Source: UBA4312 sp002394635 (GTDB lineage: Bacteria; Bacillota_I; Bacilli_A; Erysipelotrichales; Erysipelotrichaceae). Taken from it: a stretch of DNA of 64,000 bases. The notes beneath the pieces are model-generated. The model did not search any database. It saw only the letters and a program-made list of their open reading frames with translations, and was not told the origin of the DNA. Positions 27,087 to 36,042 of the stretch are shown here, piece by piece (position 1 is the stretch's first letter; the number at the start of each line of letters is the position of its first letter). The position numbers were made by a program, and so were the translations under genes. The stretch is from the NCBI GenBank assembly GCA_946539765.1, contig CAMNHO010000003.1, forward strand, positions 1 to 64,000, written 5' to 3'.

Positions 27087-27114
27087 AAAAAAAGCGCACC
27101 TATATTAGGCACGC
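27087..27114 (-). terminator. Attenuator terminator in the purine operon leader
   Basis: On the minus strand GCGTGCCTA and TAGGTGCGC form a 9-bp stem (two G-U pairs) with a three-base loop, followed by seven T residues, 22 bases before the purE start. Located between promoter and first gene, it is a conditional terminator. The stop codon of the leader peptide is in its stem. Confidence 0.85.
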
Positions 27115-27159
27115 TATAGAGTTCACTACATTTACATTTGTTAATCTTCTTAAGACCAT
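27100..27159 (-). CDS. Putative 19-codon leader peptide of the purine operon
   Basis: GGAGGT (27172-27167) lies seven bases before an ATG at 27159 that opens a 19-codon frame, MVLRRLTNVNVVNSIACLI, ending at TAG 27102-27100 inside the attenuator stem. A ribosome at the end of this frame would cover the terminator's left arm, so its translation should affect termination. No run of a single regulatory amino acid is present. The sequence shows the SD, frame and overlap; a regulatory role is inferred. Confidence 0.55.
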   Translation of the reverse strand: MVLRRLTNVNVVNSIACLI

Positions 27160-27182
27160 AAGCAAGACCTCCAAAATCTCTA

Positions 27183-27218
27183 CGAACCCATTTTACATGA
27201 AATCATTTTTGTTGACAA
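27183..27218 (-). promoter_or_regulatory. Purine operon promoter
   Basis: TTGTCA (27218-27213), 17 bases and TAAAAT (27195-27190) on the minus strand. The expected start site is next to CGAAC (27183-27187, plus strand), which resembles the core of the Firmicutes PurBox, but only one half-site was found. Confidence 0.7.
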
Positions 27219-27229
27219 TCAAGTTTTTC

Positions 27230-27778
27230 TTATTTTTTTCGACTCTGTTTACTAAGTAATGTGAAGACCTGTTCCAAATCTGTCGGATATATGATCCGAT
27301 CGAGAAATTCTTGTTGAACAAACTGCCGATCAGCCATCATCTGATACATATTTTTCAATGGATCATAAAATCCGTTCAGATTATATACAATACATGGTTT
27401 TTTTGTCTGGTCCAAACGAACCAGGGATATAATTTCCACGATTTCTTCTAACGTTCCCGGTCCTCCCGGTAAGGCAACAAACGCATCGGATTTATCAATC
27501 ATCAGCTGTTTCCGTACTGACATGGTCTTTACCACTTCGGTTTCTGTTAAGCCATCGTGTTTACTTTCCATTTTACATAAAAATTCAGGAATGACTCCGT
27601 ATACCTTTCCACCGGTTTCCAGAACTCCATCTGCTACAGCTCCCATCAGACCTCGTCTGCCTGCACCGTATACCAGATCATGTCCATGGCTTCCGATCCA
27701 TAATCCCAGTTTCCGAGCCATCTCCATATATACAGGCCGATCCCCTATAGCAGCTCCGCAATATACAGCTATATTCAT
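27230..27778 (-). CDS. LOG family protein (putative nucleotide 5'-monophosphate phosphoribohydrolase)
   Basis: A 182-residue Rossmann-fold protein of the LOG (TIGR00730) family. It has AVYCGAAIGDRPVY, the GAGRRGLMGAVADG loop, SVRKQLMIDKSDAFVALPG and the hallmark PGGPGTLEE. Characterised members cleave nucleoside 5'-monophosphates at the N-glycosidic bond; the physiological role in bacteria is often unclear. It lies directly upstream of the purine promoter on the same strand with no clear terminator, so read-through into pur is possible. Confidence 0.92.
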   Translation of the reverse strand: MNIAVYCGAAIGDRPVYMEMARKLGLWIGSHGHDLVYGAGRRGLMGAVADGVLETGGKVYGVIPEFLCKMESKHDGLTETEVVKTMSVRKQLMIDKSDAFVALPGGPGTLEEIVEIISLVRLDQTKKPCIVYNLNGFYDPLKNMYQMMADRQFVQQEFLDRIIYPTDLEQVFTLLSKQSRKK

Positions 27779-27866
27779 AAAGTATCACCAACCATTTCTT
27801 TTTAGTCCAAATTCATCATATCACATTCTGTCAACATGGCCATACTAAATCCGGATCCAGTGTGAT

Positions 27867-28298
27867 TTACCAATATGTATCTCGCTGTTCCAGCTCCATC
27901 AACGCTTCATACAGCTGTTGTTGCAGCTCCGCTTTTTTCAGGCTGTTCACATAGCTTCGGATTTCTTTCAAATGTTGTTGATATTCTTTTTCTTGTCGCT
28001 GCTCTTCTCTTTTCGCTTCCTCCAGCAGATGGTCTACTTCCTCGGGAAACGCAGTAAAATACAACCCAACCATATGTTTACAAACCACAAATCGTTCATG
28101 TGCAAATGGACATGTACACGTGGAGGTTTTGGGTTTCTTCAAGATGATATGCACATCATAGGTTTCCCCCTGGCTTCCTTTGACTTGTCCTTCCTATTCT
28201 CCTTTGCCTAGACCATGACAAAAGAGCACTTTCTTTTGTTGATAAATATCCATGCCCCGCCATAGGGACTTGGCACTCGCTGAATCATAAAAGGAAAT
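27867..28298 (-). pseudogene. SWIM zinc-finger protein gene, disrupted
   Basis: A frame of about 144 codons on the minus strand with SASAKSLWRGMDIYQQKKV, then an in-frame TAG (28196-28194), then GETYDVHIILKK and the SWIM finger CTCPFAHERFVVCKHM (CxC...CxH zinc ligands), ending in a glutamate-rich helix. The layout matches small SWIM-domain proteins. The 5' end has SD GGAGGA but ATT where ATG is expected (28298). The remnant downstream of the stop could start at GTG 28154, giving 95 residues, but without an SD. Confidence 0.7.
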
Positions 28299-28356
28299 AC
28301 TTCCTCCTTATCTTTTTGATCATTCCACCGGATCTCTTGTTTCCCGTTCTATACCT

Positions 28357-29022
28357 CTAATCTCTTTCTTCGACTTCATCCAGGTATTCTTCCAATGTCA
28401 GATCCTGTTTGTCCATCTCTATTGCTGCTTCTTTGCCTACATAGCGTATATGCCAAGGTTCATAATGGTATCCCGTAATCTCTTCTTTTTCTTTTGGAAA
28501 CCGTAAGATAAAACCGTTCTCTGCCAGTTCTTCATTCATAATTTCAAACTGCTCTGTCATGGTCAGCAGCTGATCATTCATGTTGAAGCGCTGCCCGTCT
28601 ATATCCAGACAGACATCGATAGCTAGACCCGTATGATGTTCAGAATACCCGGGTACCGCCACATATGCTTCGACATAATCTTTTCCAAGCAATTCGGTCC
28701 ATTCATCCCAGATCGTCTGCTGTTCTTCTACCGTACGATAGGTACTTTCCAGTTCAATATCCAACCCTTTTTCCAACACAGCTTGTCGCAGCTCAACAAA
28801 ATGTTCGAATGTTTCCTTTTCCAAAAGAAACGTTTCTCCATAAATATTTTCCGCTTCCACAAGTTCTATTTGCTCTTCCCAGCCATCTGGCAGTTTATGA
28901 GTTCGGTTTACAAGAACCAAGTAATCCACCGCAGGATCTTTCGACGGCATCTCTTTTTCCGGCATCATACCACCTAACCAAATATTGCCTATCAATAAAG
29001 CTTGTATCAATTTTCTGATCAT
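28357..29022 (-). CDS. VanY-type D-Ala-D-Ala carboxypeptidase
   Basis: A 221-residue peptidase of family M15B, which trims the terminal D-Ala from peptidoglycan stems. It has a short N-terminal hydrophobic segment (signal or anchor), the STYRTVEEQQTIW region, zinc ligands in SEHHTGLAIDV and EPWHIRYVG, and a C-terminal EYL tail. Another M15B enzyme is encoded at 31811. SD AGGTGG lies before the ATG. Confidence 0.93.
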   Translation of the reverse strand: MIRKLIQALLIGNIWLGGMMPEKEMPSKDPAVDYLVLVNRTHKLPDGWEEQIELVEAENIYGETFLLEKETFEHFVELRQAVLEKGLDIELESTYRTVEEQQTIWDEWTELLGKDYVEAYVAVPGYSEHHTGLAIDVCLDIDGQRFNMNDQLLTMTEQFEIMNEELAENGFILRFPKEKEEITGYHYEPWHIRYVGKEAAIEMDKQDLTLEEYLDEVEERD

Positions 29023-29043
29023 TTTCCATCCACCTTTTCTTCA

Positions 29044-29523
29044 CTATAATTGTATCAGATAGCGGACATCACAGGAAAAATGGCTTGTATTTCCCATGGC
29101 GTATGAAATCCTGTTAAATCCGTGTTTTTCATAAAACCGCTGTGCTTCCACCATCGTATCCAACGTTTCCAGATAACATTGATCATAATAGGTTCGGGCG
29201 TAGGATAAAGCAGTGTCTAACAGTTTGGAAGCGACTCCTTTGGATCGTATTGCAGGGACGCAGTACATCTTTTGCAGTTCACAGGTCCTCTTATCCGTCT
29301 TCAAAGGACCGATCCCAACACCACCAACGACGATACCGTTTTCATCCTCTGCTACCCAGTACGCCTGTCCGGGTTTGTTATAAATCTGCGAAAACCGTCC
29401 CAGATCCGGATCTTCCCACGCTGTTCCTTCATGGTTACCTCCGTATTCGATCAGGCATTGACGAATGATATTCTCAATGATAGGATCATCCTCCGGTTGT
29501 ATCTGACGCACTGTAAACATCAT
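29044..29523 (-). CDS. GNAT family N-acetyltransferase
   Basis: A 159-residue acetyltransferase with the acetyl-CoA loop RSKGVASKLLDTAL and the late strand-helix FYEKHGFNRISY. The N-terminus FTVRQIQPEDDPIIENI is typical of GNAT enzymes. Start 29523 has GAGGG six bases upstream; an ATG four codons earlier is less well placed. The substrate is unknown. Confidence 0.9.
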   Translation of the reverse strand: MMFTVRQIQPEDDPIIENIIRQCLIEYGGNHEGTAWEDPDLGRFSQIYNKPGQAYWVAEDENGIVVGGVGIGPLKTDKRTCELQKMYCVPAIRSKGVASKLLDTALSYARTYYDQCYLETLDTMVEAQRFYEKHGFNRISYAMGNTSHFSCDVRYLIQL

Positions 29524-29612
29524 ATTTTCCCTCATTTCTTAATCCATCATATCATTAACCGTTTCTTACGCATAGAAAAAGCAGGCATGGAAACCTGCTT
29601 TCAAAACAAGGA

Positions 29613-31673
29613 TTATTCGATGGTTGTACCATTGATCATCTGATGTTCATATTTACTTTCATATTTACTGAAGAGATCCTCTGCATCTTCATCAGATTCT
29701 TCGTCTTCTTCTTTTGCCTCGTATGAGTCGACTTTCTCCAGCCTTCCGTCATTTAATGAATACCAGGTTGCATTTTTAACGGAACCATCTTCTTCTACTT
29801 CCCGAGCGATGATACCATCTCTACATAAATAGAATGTTCCTTCGCCCTCCAGGTGTACCTCTTCTGCCACATCATCTTTGATTCTATACATGGCTGAAAT
29901 TTCGCCTGTTTTCGCTGTTTGATCCATCAGGATCAACACTTTTTCTCCGTTGATCGTTTCAATTGAATACTTCTTACCGACGTTAGCCTTCAAGATGTCT
30001 TCAAATGCTTTTTCATCCTCTGCCAGATTATAAGGGTTTTCGTCTTTTTCTTCTTCCTCTTTATTTGAAGGTTCTTCCTCATCGGTCTGATCATCCGTTG
30101 TATCGTCTTTCGCATCCTGGTCTTCGGTTGGTTCTGGATCCTCTACCGGTGCAACGATCGGAGCTCCAACATCCTCTTTCTCTTCTTTATTCTCTTTTTC
30201 TTCTTTGTTCGGAGTCTCTGTATTTGTATCGGTATTCTGATCATCACCTGTTGAAGGATCTACCGGATCTGTATCATCCGTGTTCGGATTGTCTGTGTTC
30301 TGGCCATCGTTATTCTGGTCATCCTTATTCTGGTTATCCGTGTTCGGATCCTCTGTATTCTGATTATCTGTGTTTTCGTCGTCCTTTTTCTCTTCTTCTT
30401 TATTTTCTTCTTTCTTCTCTTCTTCGTCTATCTTCTTCTCTTCTTCTTTTGTGTCTTGGTCGTCTGTCTTCTTTTCTTCTTCCTTCTTTTCTTCTTCTTT
30501 CTTTTCTTCCTTATCTTCTTTTTTCTGTTCTGCAGCTGCAGGAACATATTGACACTCGACAGAAATTGTATATTCCTGACCATCCACAGTAACCTTTGTA
30601 GAAGCTGTCACAACTTGTGTTTCATCTTGCTCGGCTGCTTTGATTTCTTTCGGTGCTGCACATGTAATGCCCATTGCTGCAGCGACCAATAAAGACATCA
30701 GGATCTTCTTGGCTTTTTTGCGGGATAATCCTAAAGCTACACCGGCAATAATAACAGCTCCGGCGCCCAATCCAATATACAGACCGGTATTGGAATCTGA
30801 TGTATCAGCTCCGGTATTGACTGGCGTATTGAAGATAGCCAATGTATAGCTTGCTGTAGCACTCTTATACTTTTCATCACTAGCCTTGTATGCGGTGATG
30901 GTTACCTTACCGGTATGTTTGATATCAACTTCCCCTGTATCCGGATTAACAAAAGCGACATACGGGTTCGATGAATAATATGTAATCTTTCCGGATCCTT
31001 CTCCCTTTTTGGTCAATGGATTCACAAAGTTTTTATCATCTTTCCATTTTGCGATATAATCTTTCTCAAATTTCAAGGTTTGTGATTTCTTTTCGGTTTT
31101 TTCCTTATAAACATCCAGGATAAAAGACGTTGAATATTCATAATATTCATCGCTTTCCGGAATCGTTGCGGTAATTATAACGCCTTCTCCAGGACCTACC
31201 AGAGTAACCGTGCCATCAGAAGCAACTGTGGCAACCTTCGTGTTGCTGGAAGTATATGTCACTTTTCCACTATAGTTCAAAGAATTCTTGAATGTCGCTG
31301 AAGACAGCTTTTTCACTATATGTGATTTCTTGAACACAATGCCTTCTCTTTGCTTCTTTTCCTTGCTCTTCATCTGAAAACTGGATGTAACCTTATCTCC
31401 TGCAGCAACAGTGTCAAAGGAATCTACTTTTGCTTCGCTCGTATTTTCCAGACCCTTGACTTTTGATAAAGAGATCTGTACATCATCCATATCGGTTGTG
31501 GTTTTATTTTCCATCTGTACAGTTACATTGATTGGCTCCCTCAATTCGTAACTTGACTTATTTGTTTTGACTGTCAGTTTCGGACTTCCTCCATCCGCAG
31601 ATAGAGACATTTGCGGTGCAAACAATAACGCACACATGAAAAAACTCAATAAAAATACCCCTAACTTTTTCAT
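29613..31673 (-). CDS. Surface protein, apparent fusion of two secreted proteins
   Basis: A 686-residue protein. Residues 1-26 are a signal peptide, about 30-110 a beta-sandwich, and about 110-285 two bacterial Ig-like repeats (YTSSNTKVATVASDG and YYSSNPYVAFVNPDTGEV). Around 295-320 is a membrane helix followed by RKKAKK, which looks like the C-terminal anchor of a complete surface protein. It runs straight into a second signal-like helix (MSLLVAAAMGITCAAP), then a Lys/Glu- and Asn/Asp-rich low-complexity region (about 390-560) and a C-terminal domain (about 570-686). No LPXTG motif. Its function is not recognised. Confidence 0.8.
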   Translation of the reverse strand: MKKLGVFLLSFFMCALLFAPQMSLSADGGSPKLTVKTNKSSYELREPINVTVQMENKTTTDMDDVQISLSKVKGLENTSEAKVDSFDTVAAGDKVTSSFQMKSKEKKQREGIVFKKSHIVKKLSSATFKNSLNYSGKVTYTSSNTKVATVASDGTVTLVGPGEGVIITATIPESDEYYEYSTSFILDVYKEKTEKKSQTLKFEKDYIAKWKDDKNFVNPLTKKGEGSGKITYYSSNPYVAFVNPDTGEVDIKHTGKVTITAYKASDEKYKSATASYTLAIFNTPVNTGADTSDSNTGLYIGLGAGAVIIAGVALGLSRKKAKKILMSLLVAAAMGITCAAPKEIKAAEQDETQVVTASTKVTVDGQEYTISVECQYVPAAAEQKKEDKEEKKEEEKKEEEKKTDDQDTKEEEKKIDEEEKKEENKEEEKKDDENTDNQNTEDPNTDNQNKDDQNNDGQNTDNPNTDDTDPVDPSTGDDQNTDTNTETPNKEEKENKEEKEDVGAPIVAPVEDPEPTEDQDAKDDTTDDQTDEEEPSNKEEEEKDENPYNLAEDEKAFEDILKANVGKKYSIETINGEKVLILMDQTAKTGEISAMYRIKDDVAEEVHLEGEGTFYLCRDGIIAREVEEDGSVKNATWYSLNDGRLEKVDSYEAKEEDEESDEDAEDLFSKYESKYEHQMINGTTIE

Positions 31674-31759
31674 ATATATTCTCCTCTATTGTATAGCTTG
31701 TATATTCATTATGTCATTTTATAAACAATTAATCAAATAGAACCGTTCCATTTATGTGC

Positions 31760-31808
31760 CTTTTTGTGTATGATTACACAAAAAGAAAAACGGAAATCTC
31801 TTCCGTTT
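31760..31808 (-). terminator. Tandem hairpins after the second VanY gene
   Basis: On the minus strand the first hairpin (AACGGAA / TTCCGTT, then TTTTTC; 31786-31808) is the terminator of the gene ending at 31811. It is followed by a perfect 11-bp hairpin, CTTTTTGTGTA / TACACAAAAAG (31760-31785), of unclear role. Confidence 0.75.
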
Positions 31809-31810
31809 AC

Positions 31811-32665
31811 CTATTCTTCGTTTTTAAAGCCTCCCTTTAGAGCATAATATTCTTCCAGGCACAATTGATCCTTATAGATTTCTGTAGCCGTTTCTTTTCC
31901 TACATACCGTAAATGCCAGCTCTCCGGTGCAATCAATGTATATTTCTGTTTATCATCCGGATATCGCAGGATAAAACCATATTCATGCAGTTGCTCCAGA
32001 AACCACGAATAATTTGGATTCTTTCGTACTGCATCCAGGTCACTGGTGTCATTATCCAAGCGGATATCTACGGCCAGCCCCGTCTGGTGTTCGCTGCTAC
32101 CTGCCCGGGTCCAATAGGAATCGGCATAATCCACTCCCCGGCTGTTTTTTCCGTTTTCAAATAATATTTTCTGGTCATCATAGGAACGATACGTTGAACA
32201 AGCATTCAGGATCAGTCCTTTCTGCCGACAGGCTTCTATCAGTTGTTCGAATGCTTCGGCTGCTTCCTTTCGCATCTGCACATCTCCATGCTCACCGCTA
32301 GAGGGTACCGACACAAGATCCTGTGGAACATAATCAGCAGGCAGCGCATAATATTTATTGACCAGAGCCGTGATCGATTCCGGGTGTTTTATTGTTTCTA
32401 TGTCTTTGTAGGGTTCTTTATCAAGATTCATAGACACTTCCAAAATCACCTGCTGTTCGCTCAGTTTTGGGTTTTTCCCGGCATATGCTTGTTCTCGTTG
32501 GGAAAGCGCCGATTTTTTCTTTTCGGTCTTCTTTTCTTCTTTCTTCGCTTTCTCTGTTGTGACTTCTGTGTCCTTTTCCTGATAAGCGCTATATCCAATT
32601 GAACCGATATATCCGACCGTAATGACCAATAGCACAACCGCCAGAACCTTAAATACAATATCCAT
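31811..32665 (-). CDS. Membrane-anchored VanY-type D-Ala-D-Ala carboxypeptidase
   Basis: A 284-residue M15B peptidase. The N-terminal membrane anchor is at about 5-27, then a Lys/Glu-rich linker (about 30-55) and the peptidase with NACSTYRSYDDQK, zinc ligands in SEHQTGLAVDI and ESWHLRYVG. It is the last gene of the FHA-ABC operon, 31 bases after the zinc-ribbon/SH3-like gene, suggesting that the operon works on the cell envelope. Same family as the product encoded at 28357. Confidence 0.93.
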   Translation of the reverse strand: MDIVFKVLAVVLLVITVGYIGSIGYSAYQEKDTEVTTEKAKKEEKKTEKKKSALSQREQAYAGKNPKLSEQQVILEVSMNLDKEPYKDIETIKHPESITALVNKYYALPADYVPQDLVSVPSSGEHGDVQMRKEAAEAFEQLIEACRQKGLILNACSTYRSYDDQKILFENGKNSRGVDYADSYWTRAGSSEHQTGLAVDIRLDNDTSDLDAVRKNPNYSWFLEQLHEYGFILRYPDDKQKYTLIAPESWHLRYVGKETATEIYKDQLCLEEYYALKGGFKNEE

Positions 32666-32696
32666 TATGAACCTCTCTTTGTCTATTATTATGCCT

Positions 32697-33305
32697 TTAT
32701 TCTTTCACCAGATAATTATACTGGTTATCCTTCAGGCAGACCCACATACCAGAATCAGAGGAGTACAGCTCTCCCCAGATGCTCTCGTCGCTGCTGTTCT
32801 TTTGAACTTGGGCAATATACACTTCATCGTCTTTATAAATCGTATCGCCACTGTCTTTGGAGGATTTGGACGGTCCCTTGCGAACGGTCATCTGATAATT
32901 GGCTCGGTAATCTCCTGGGTCATATCCATCCACAGATTCGATCGGTGCTGGTTTTGGCTCCTCCTGCGGCTCGGGCTCTTCCTCATAATCGGAGGTTCCG
33001 TGCTCCACCGTTGTTTCCTGCCGGCCGGCTTCCAGCTGGTTGTATATAAAGTTTCCCGCAAATCCCATGAAGGCCATAAAAGCAATGGCGGCCACAAAAT
33101 ACAAGATATAACGCATCAGTTCCGAATTCTTTTTCTGTCCCGGTACTACAGGAATATCCGGTACGCCTCCCGGCTTTTTTTCAACAATGTGCAAGGTCGG
33201 TGTATCATCCGGAGCGTTTCGGATCGGTCTTTCTACCTTGGTTCCGCAATAAGGACAAAACTTATTAATATCAGCAATTTCTTTTCCACAATGTAGACAC
33301 TTCAT
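32697..33305 (-). CDS. Zinc-ribbon membrane protein with SH3-like domain
   Basis: A 202-residue protein. The N-terminal zinc ribbon MKCLHCGKEIADINKFCPYC (two CxxC pairs) is cytoplasmic, followed by a linker, one membrane helix (about 65-85), an acidic Pro-Glu stretch and a C-terminal bacterial SH3-like domain (about 135-200, with YQMTVRKGPSKSSKD and the GMWVCLKDN end). It overlaps the DUF2752 gene by four bases. The SH3-like part probably faces outward and may bind the wall. Confidence 0.8.
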   Translation of the reverse strand: MKCLHCGKEIADINKFCPYCGTKVERPIRNAPDDTPTLHIVEKKPGGVPDIPVVPGQKKNSELMRYILYFVAAIAFMAFMGFAGNFIYNQLEAGRQETTVEHGTSDYEEEPEPQEEPKPAPIESVDGYDPGDYRANYQMTVRKGPSKSSKDSGDTIYKDDEVYIAQVQKNSSDESIWGELYSSDSGMWVCLKDNQYNYLVKE

Positions 33306-33727
33306 ATATTTTTCCCCCAGTTCAGTATCCTATGGATCAGATTTTCCGTATACGGATCCATCGGATATTTCGGATACATGGTTGTCATCCTATATATATA
33401 ATAAAGAATTGTCAGAATCCCCACAAAACAAATCAAGACCTTGGCTCCCTTAAACATCTTTTTTGTACAGATCCAATACAAAACAAGACCCGCTATGACA
33501 GGCACCCATAGAAATACCATCGCATTCTCTTGGAAAGCTTTCTCAAACTGAAACGTTCCTAGATAGATAGCCGCATGGACCATACCACAACCCGGACAAG
33601 GAAATCCGGTCGTAATCTGGACCGGACAGATGCGCCCGAATAACAAACGGGTCACAATGATATATCCGATCATAACCAGTAAAAATGCTCGATACTCTCG
33701 AATCAGATGCAGTATTTGTTTCATCAT
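33302..33727 (-). CDS. DUF2752 membrane protein
   Basis: A 141-residue protein with three or four membrane helices and the DUF2752 cysteine motif GFPCPGCGMVHAAIYL. The family's function is unknown. It overlaps the ABC exporter gene by four bases and the zinc-ribbon gene by four, so it is translationally coupled to both and probably a partner of the exporter. Confidence 0.85.
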   Translation of the reverse strand: MMKQILHLIREYRAFLLVMIGYIIVTRLLFGRICPVQITTGFPCPGCGMVHAAIYLGTFQFEKAFQENAMVFLWVPVIAGLVLYWICTKKMFKGAKVLICFVGILTILYYIYRMTTMYPKYPMDPYTENLIHRILNWGKNI

Positions 33728-36024
33728 CTTCTATCCTTGGAAATATTACGCATGGACAGCCCACACAGCACAAGCAATAACAAGCCCATGACCAAAAGGA
33801 TCATCCAATCTTTCAACAGATGCGATACAGTTGCTTCAAAAAAGTCTTCTGCTTCGTGTTCCAGCATAGGAAAATCTGCCTGCATCCGCAGATCCAGATC
33901 ATTTAAATGCGCAATGCTCCCCAGTGCTTCCACAGACCAGCGGCTCATCGTCAAATAGGAGATCTTTTCTCCGATTCCTTCCAGTTTAAAGAGAATGCCG
34001 GAAAATAGCAGCTGTACGATCAACACAAAAGGAGCCACTGTCATCGCTTTATCTCCGCTCTTGGCGATCGAGGAGATCAACAACCCAAAGGACATGGCTG
34101 CCAGGATCGTAATCCATACCGTTAAGAAGATCTCAAAATGGAACGGATCCATCAATAAACCTTCTTTGTCGGCATCCGTCAGAAACAGAAAGCAGAAACT
34201 CAACAAAAATGCCTGGACCAACCCCAATACAGACTGTACGGTTACTTTGGATAATATGTAATTTGATAATTTCATATTTCCCATGTATTCTCTTTTAACA
34301 ATCACTCTTTCCTTGCAGATTTCCTGAATGGAATTAAATAAACCGATCCAAATAGCTGAACAAACCAGAGAGAATAAAATGGATTTGGTGCTTTCATAAA
34401 TGGTAAAAATGTCATCATCCGCCACAATTTTCAGCAATATGGCAATCAATACCGGTTGTGCCAGAAGGATGGCCAGTCTTTGTGGATCACGTACCATCAA
34501 TTCAAAATACCGCTGTGTTAATATCAGATACTGACGTACCCCTGTTTTTTCCTTCTGGTAGTTGATATGACCGTTTCCATTCTGGGTCTGCGGATCGTTT
34601 CGTGTAAGGCGATATTTATTTTCCCAATAATCCGGATCTTCTGCCATCAGATTGTATACATTGACCAGATCATCGGTTTCAAAAAACTGCAGAGCTTCTC
34701 TCATATTTCCACAAAAGCTCAATCGTCCTTTGGGATTCATAAAGATGATCTTATCGCATAAATGGAGGTTTAACGTTGTATGTGTAACCATGATAACCGT
34801 TTTATTCTGCCCTTTTGCCAAGCTCTGTAATGTCATCATTAAATTTCTTTCCGTACCTGGATCCAGCCCCGATGTCGGTTCATCCAGAAAAAACAGCTTC
34901 GGATCTGCCAGCAATTCAACGGCAATACTGGCTCTTTTTTTCTGTCCTCCGGAAAGCTTACGAATAAATGTATCCTGGTGGTTTTGCAGATCCACCATCT
35001 GTAACACCTTGTCGATGCGCTCATCGATTTCCTGCTGGCTCATATCCTTCGGCATCTTCAGCCTGCCGGTATATTCCAGCATACGACGCAAAGACAGATT
35101 ATCATAGATAATATCCTGTTGCGGCACATAGCCGATCATATTTTTAAATACCTGGAAATGCGAAACCAGATCTACCCCATTGCAGAAGACATGCCCGTCA
35201 AATTCCGGTTCAAATCCACTGATTGCGTTCATTAGCGTTGTTTTTCCGGCACCTGAGCCTCCGACAATCGCCACAAATTCATTACTGCCGATATCCAGGC
35301 TGACATCGGTCAGAATTTGTTTGGTACCTCCTTTGGTTCCCACGGTCTTTGTGATATGGGATACAGATAAAGAGAGACCTTCCGCAACCTCTTTATAGAA
35401 TAAGCTTCCCTTGGAGAAGATCAGCTGGTAATTCAGTATACCGATAATGTCCTTTTCCCGCAGGACCCTGTCTTTTTCAACATTTTGTCCATTCAACAGC
35501 AGACCGTTGATTGCCCGGGTCGTATGCAGAATATACTGATTGCCGTCATGGGATATCTGTGCATGGATGCGTGACACCCCTGGATGGTTCAATACGATGG
35601 AACACTCCCGGGAACGGCCAATTGTCGTAGAAGGCGCTTGCAGGGACACTTCCTTCCATTTGGAATTTCCTTCCAGGTTGTGTCCGATTAGAATGACCAC
35701 CATCTGACGAGCGTTATTCGGATTGCCAATGCGTAATATGGCATGCTCTGCCAATACAGTCACTTCATTTTGTTTGTTTAAATGGATACGTTTTCCGTAT
35801 TGTTCAATAAACGTACCATTGCTGGTATTGGTATTCCGATAATACAATTGATTATTCTGTTCAAAGAACTCACCGTGATAGCGTGCTACGAAATTATCTT
35901 CGATCACTACATCTGCCATCTGTTCATTCCGTCCGATCACCACAGTGGGTTTGCCGGTTTCCAACAAAACCACTTCATGCAGCTGGTTCTTTGAATTAAT
36001 AATCGTCAACATTCGATTCTTCAT
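33724..36024 (-). CDS. ABC exporter with two N-terminal FHA domains (Rv1747-like)
   Basis: About 766 residues. FHA1 (about 25-105) has VVIGRNEQMADVVI, ARYHGEF and SNGTFIE; FHA2 (about 120-205) has TTIGRSRECSIVL and SRIHAQI. The ATPase (about 220-450) has Walker A GGSGAGKTT, LSGGQKKRA, Walker B LFFLDEPTSGLD and VTHT. The ABC2 membrane domain (about 500-760) has six helices. This is the architecture of mycobacterial Rv1747, an exporter controlled by Ser/Thr kinase PknF. The substrate here is unknown, and no kinase is in the window. Start 36024 has AGGG six bases upstream. Confidence 0.93.
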   Translation of the reverse strand: MKNRMLTIINSKNQLHEVVLLETGKPTVVIGRNEQMADVVIEDNFVARYHGEFFEQNNQLYYRNTNTSNGTFIEQYGKRIHLNKQNEVTVLAEHAILRIGNPNNARQMVVILIGHNLEGNSKWKEVSLQAPSTTIGRSRECSIVLNHPGVSRIHAQISHDGNQYILHTTRAINGLLLNGQNVEKDRVLREKDIIGILNYQLIFSKGSLFYKEVAEGLSLSVSHITKTVGTKGGTKQILTDVSLDIGSNEFVAIVGGSGAGKTTLMNAISGFEPEFDGHVFCNGVDLVSHFQVFKNMIGYVPQQDIIYDNLSLRRMLEYTGRLKMPKDMSQQEIDERIDKVLQMVDLQNHQDTFIRKLSGGQKKRASIAVELLADPKLFFLDEPTSGLDPGTERNLMMTLQSLAKGQNKTVIMVTHTTLNLHLCDKIIFMNPKGRLSFCGNMREALQFFETDDLVNVYNLMAEDPDYWENKYRLTRNDPQTQNGNGHINYQKEKTGVRQYLILTQRYFELMVRDPQRLAILLAQPVLIAILLKIVADDDIFTIYESTKSILFSLVCSAIWIGLFNSIQEICKERVIVKREYMGNMKLSNYILSKVTVQSVLGLVQAFLLSFCFLFLTDADKEGLLMDPFHFEIFLTVWITILAAMSFGLLISSIAKSGDKAMTVAPFVLIVQLLFSGILFKLEGIGEKISYLTMSRWSVEALGSIAHLNDLDLRMQADFPMLEHEAEDFFEATVSHLLKDWMILLVMGLLLLVLCGLSMRNISKDRR

Positions 36025-36042
36025 AATCATCCCTGTTCGTTA

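Noticed and set aside
27061..27218. Purine or PreQ1 riboswitch upstream of purE
   Set aside because: The leader lacks the conserved three-way junction core of purine aptamers; the visible features are a leader peptide and terminator.
30005..30592. 195-codon plus-strand frame opposite the surface protein
   Set aside because: It mirrors the low-complexity Lys/Glu and Asn/Asp region and reads as Leu/Ser-rich sequence, an expected artefact.
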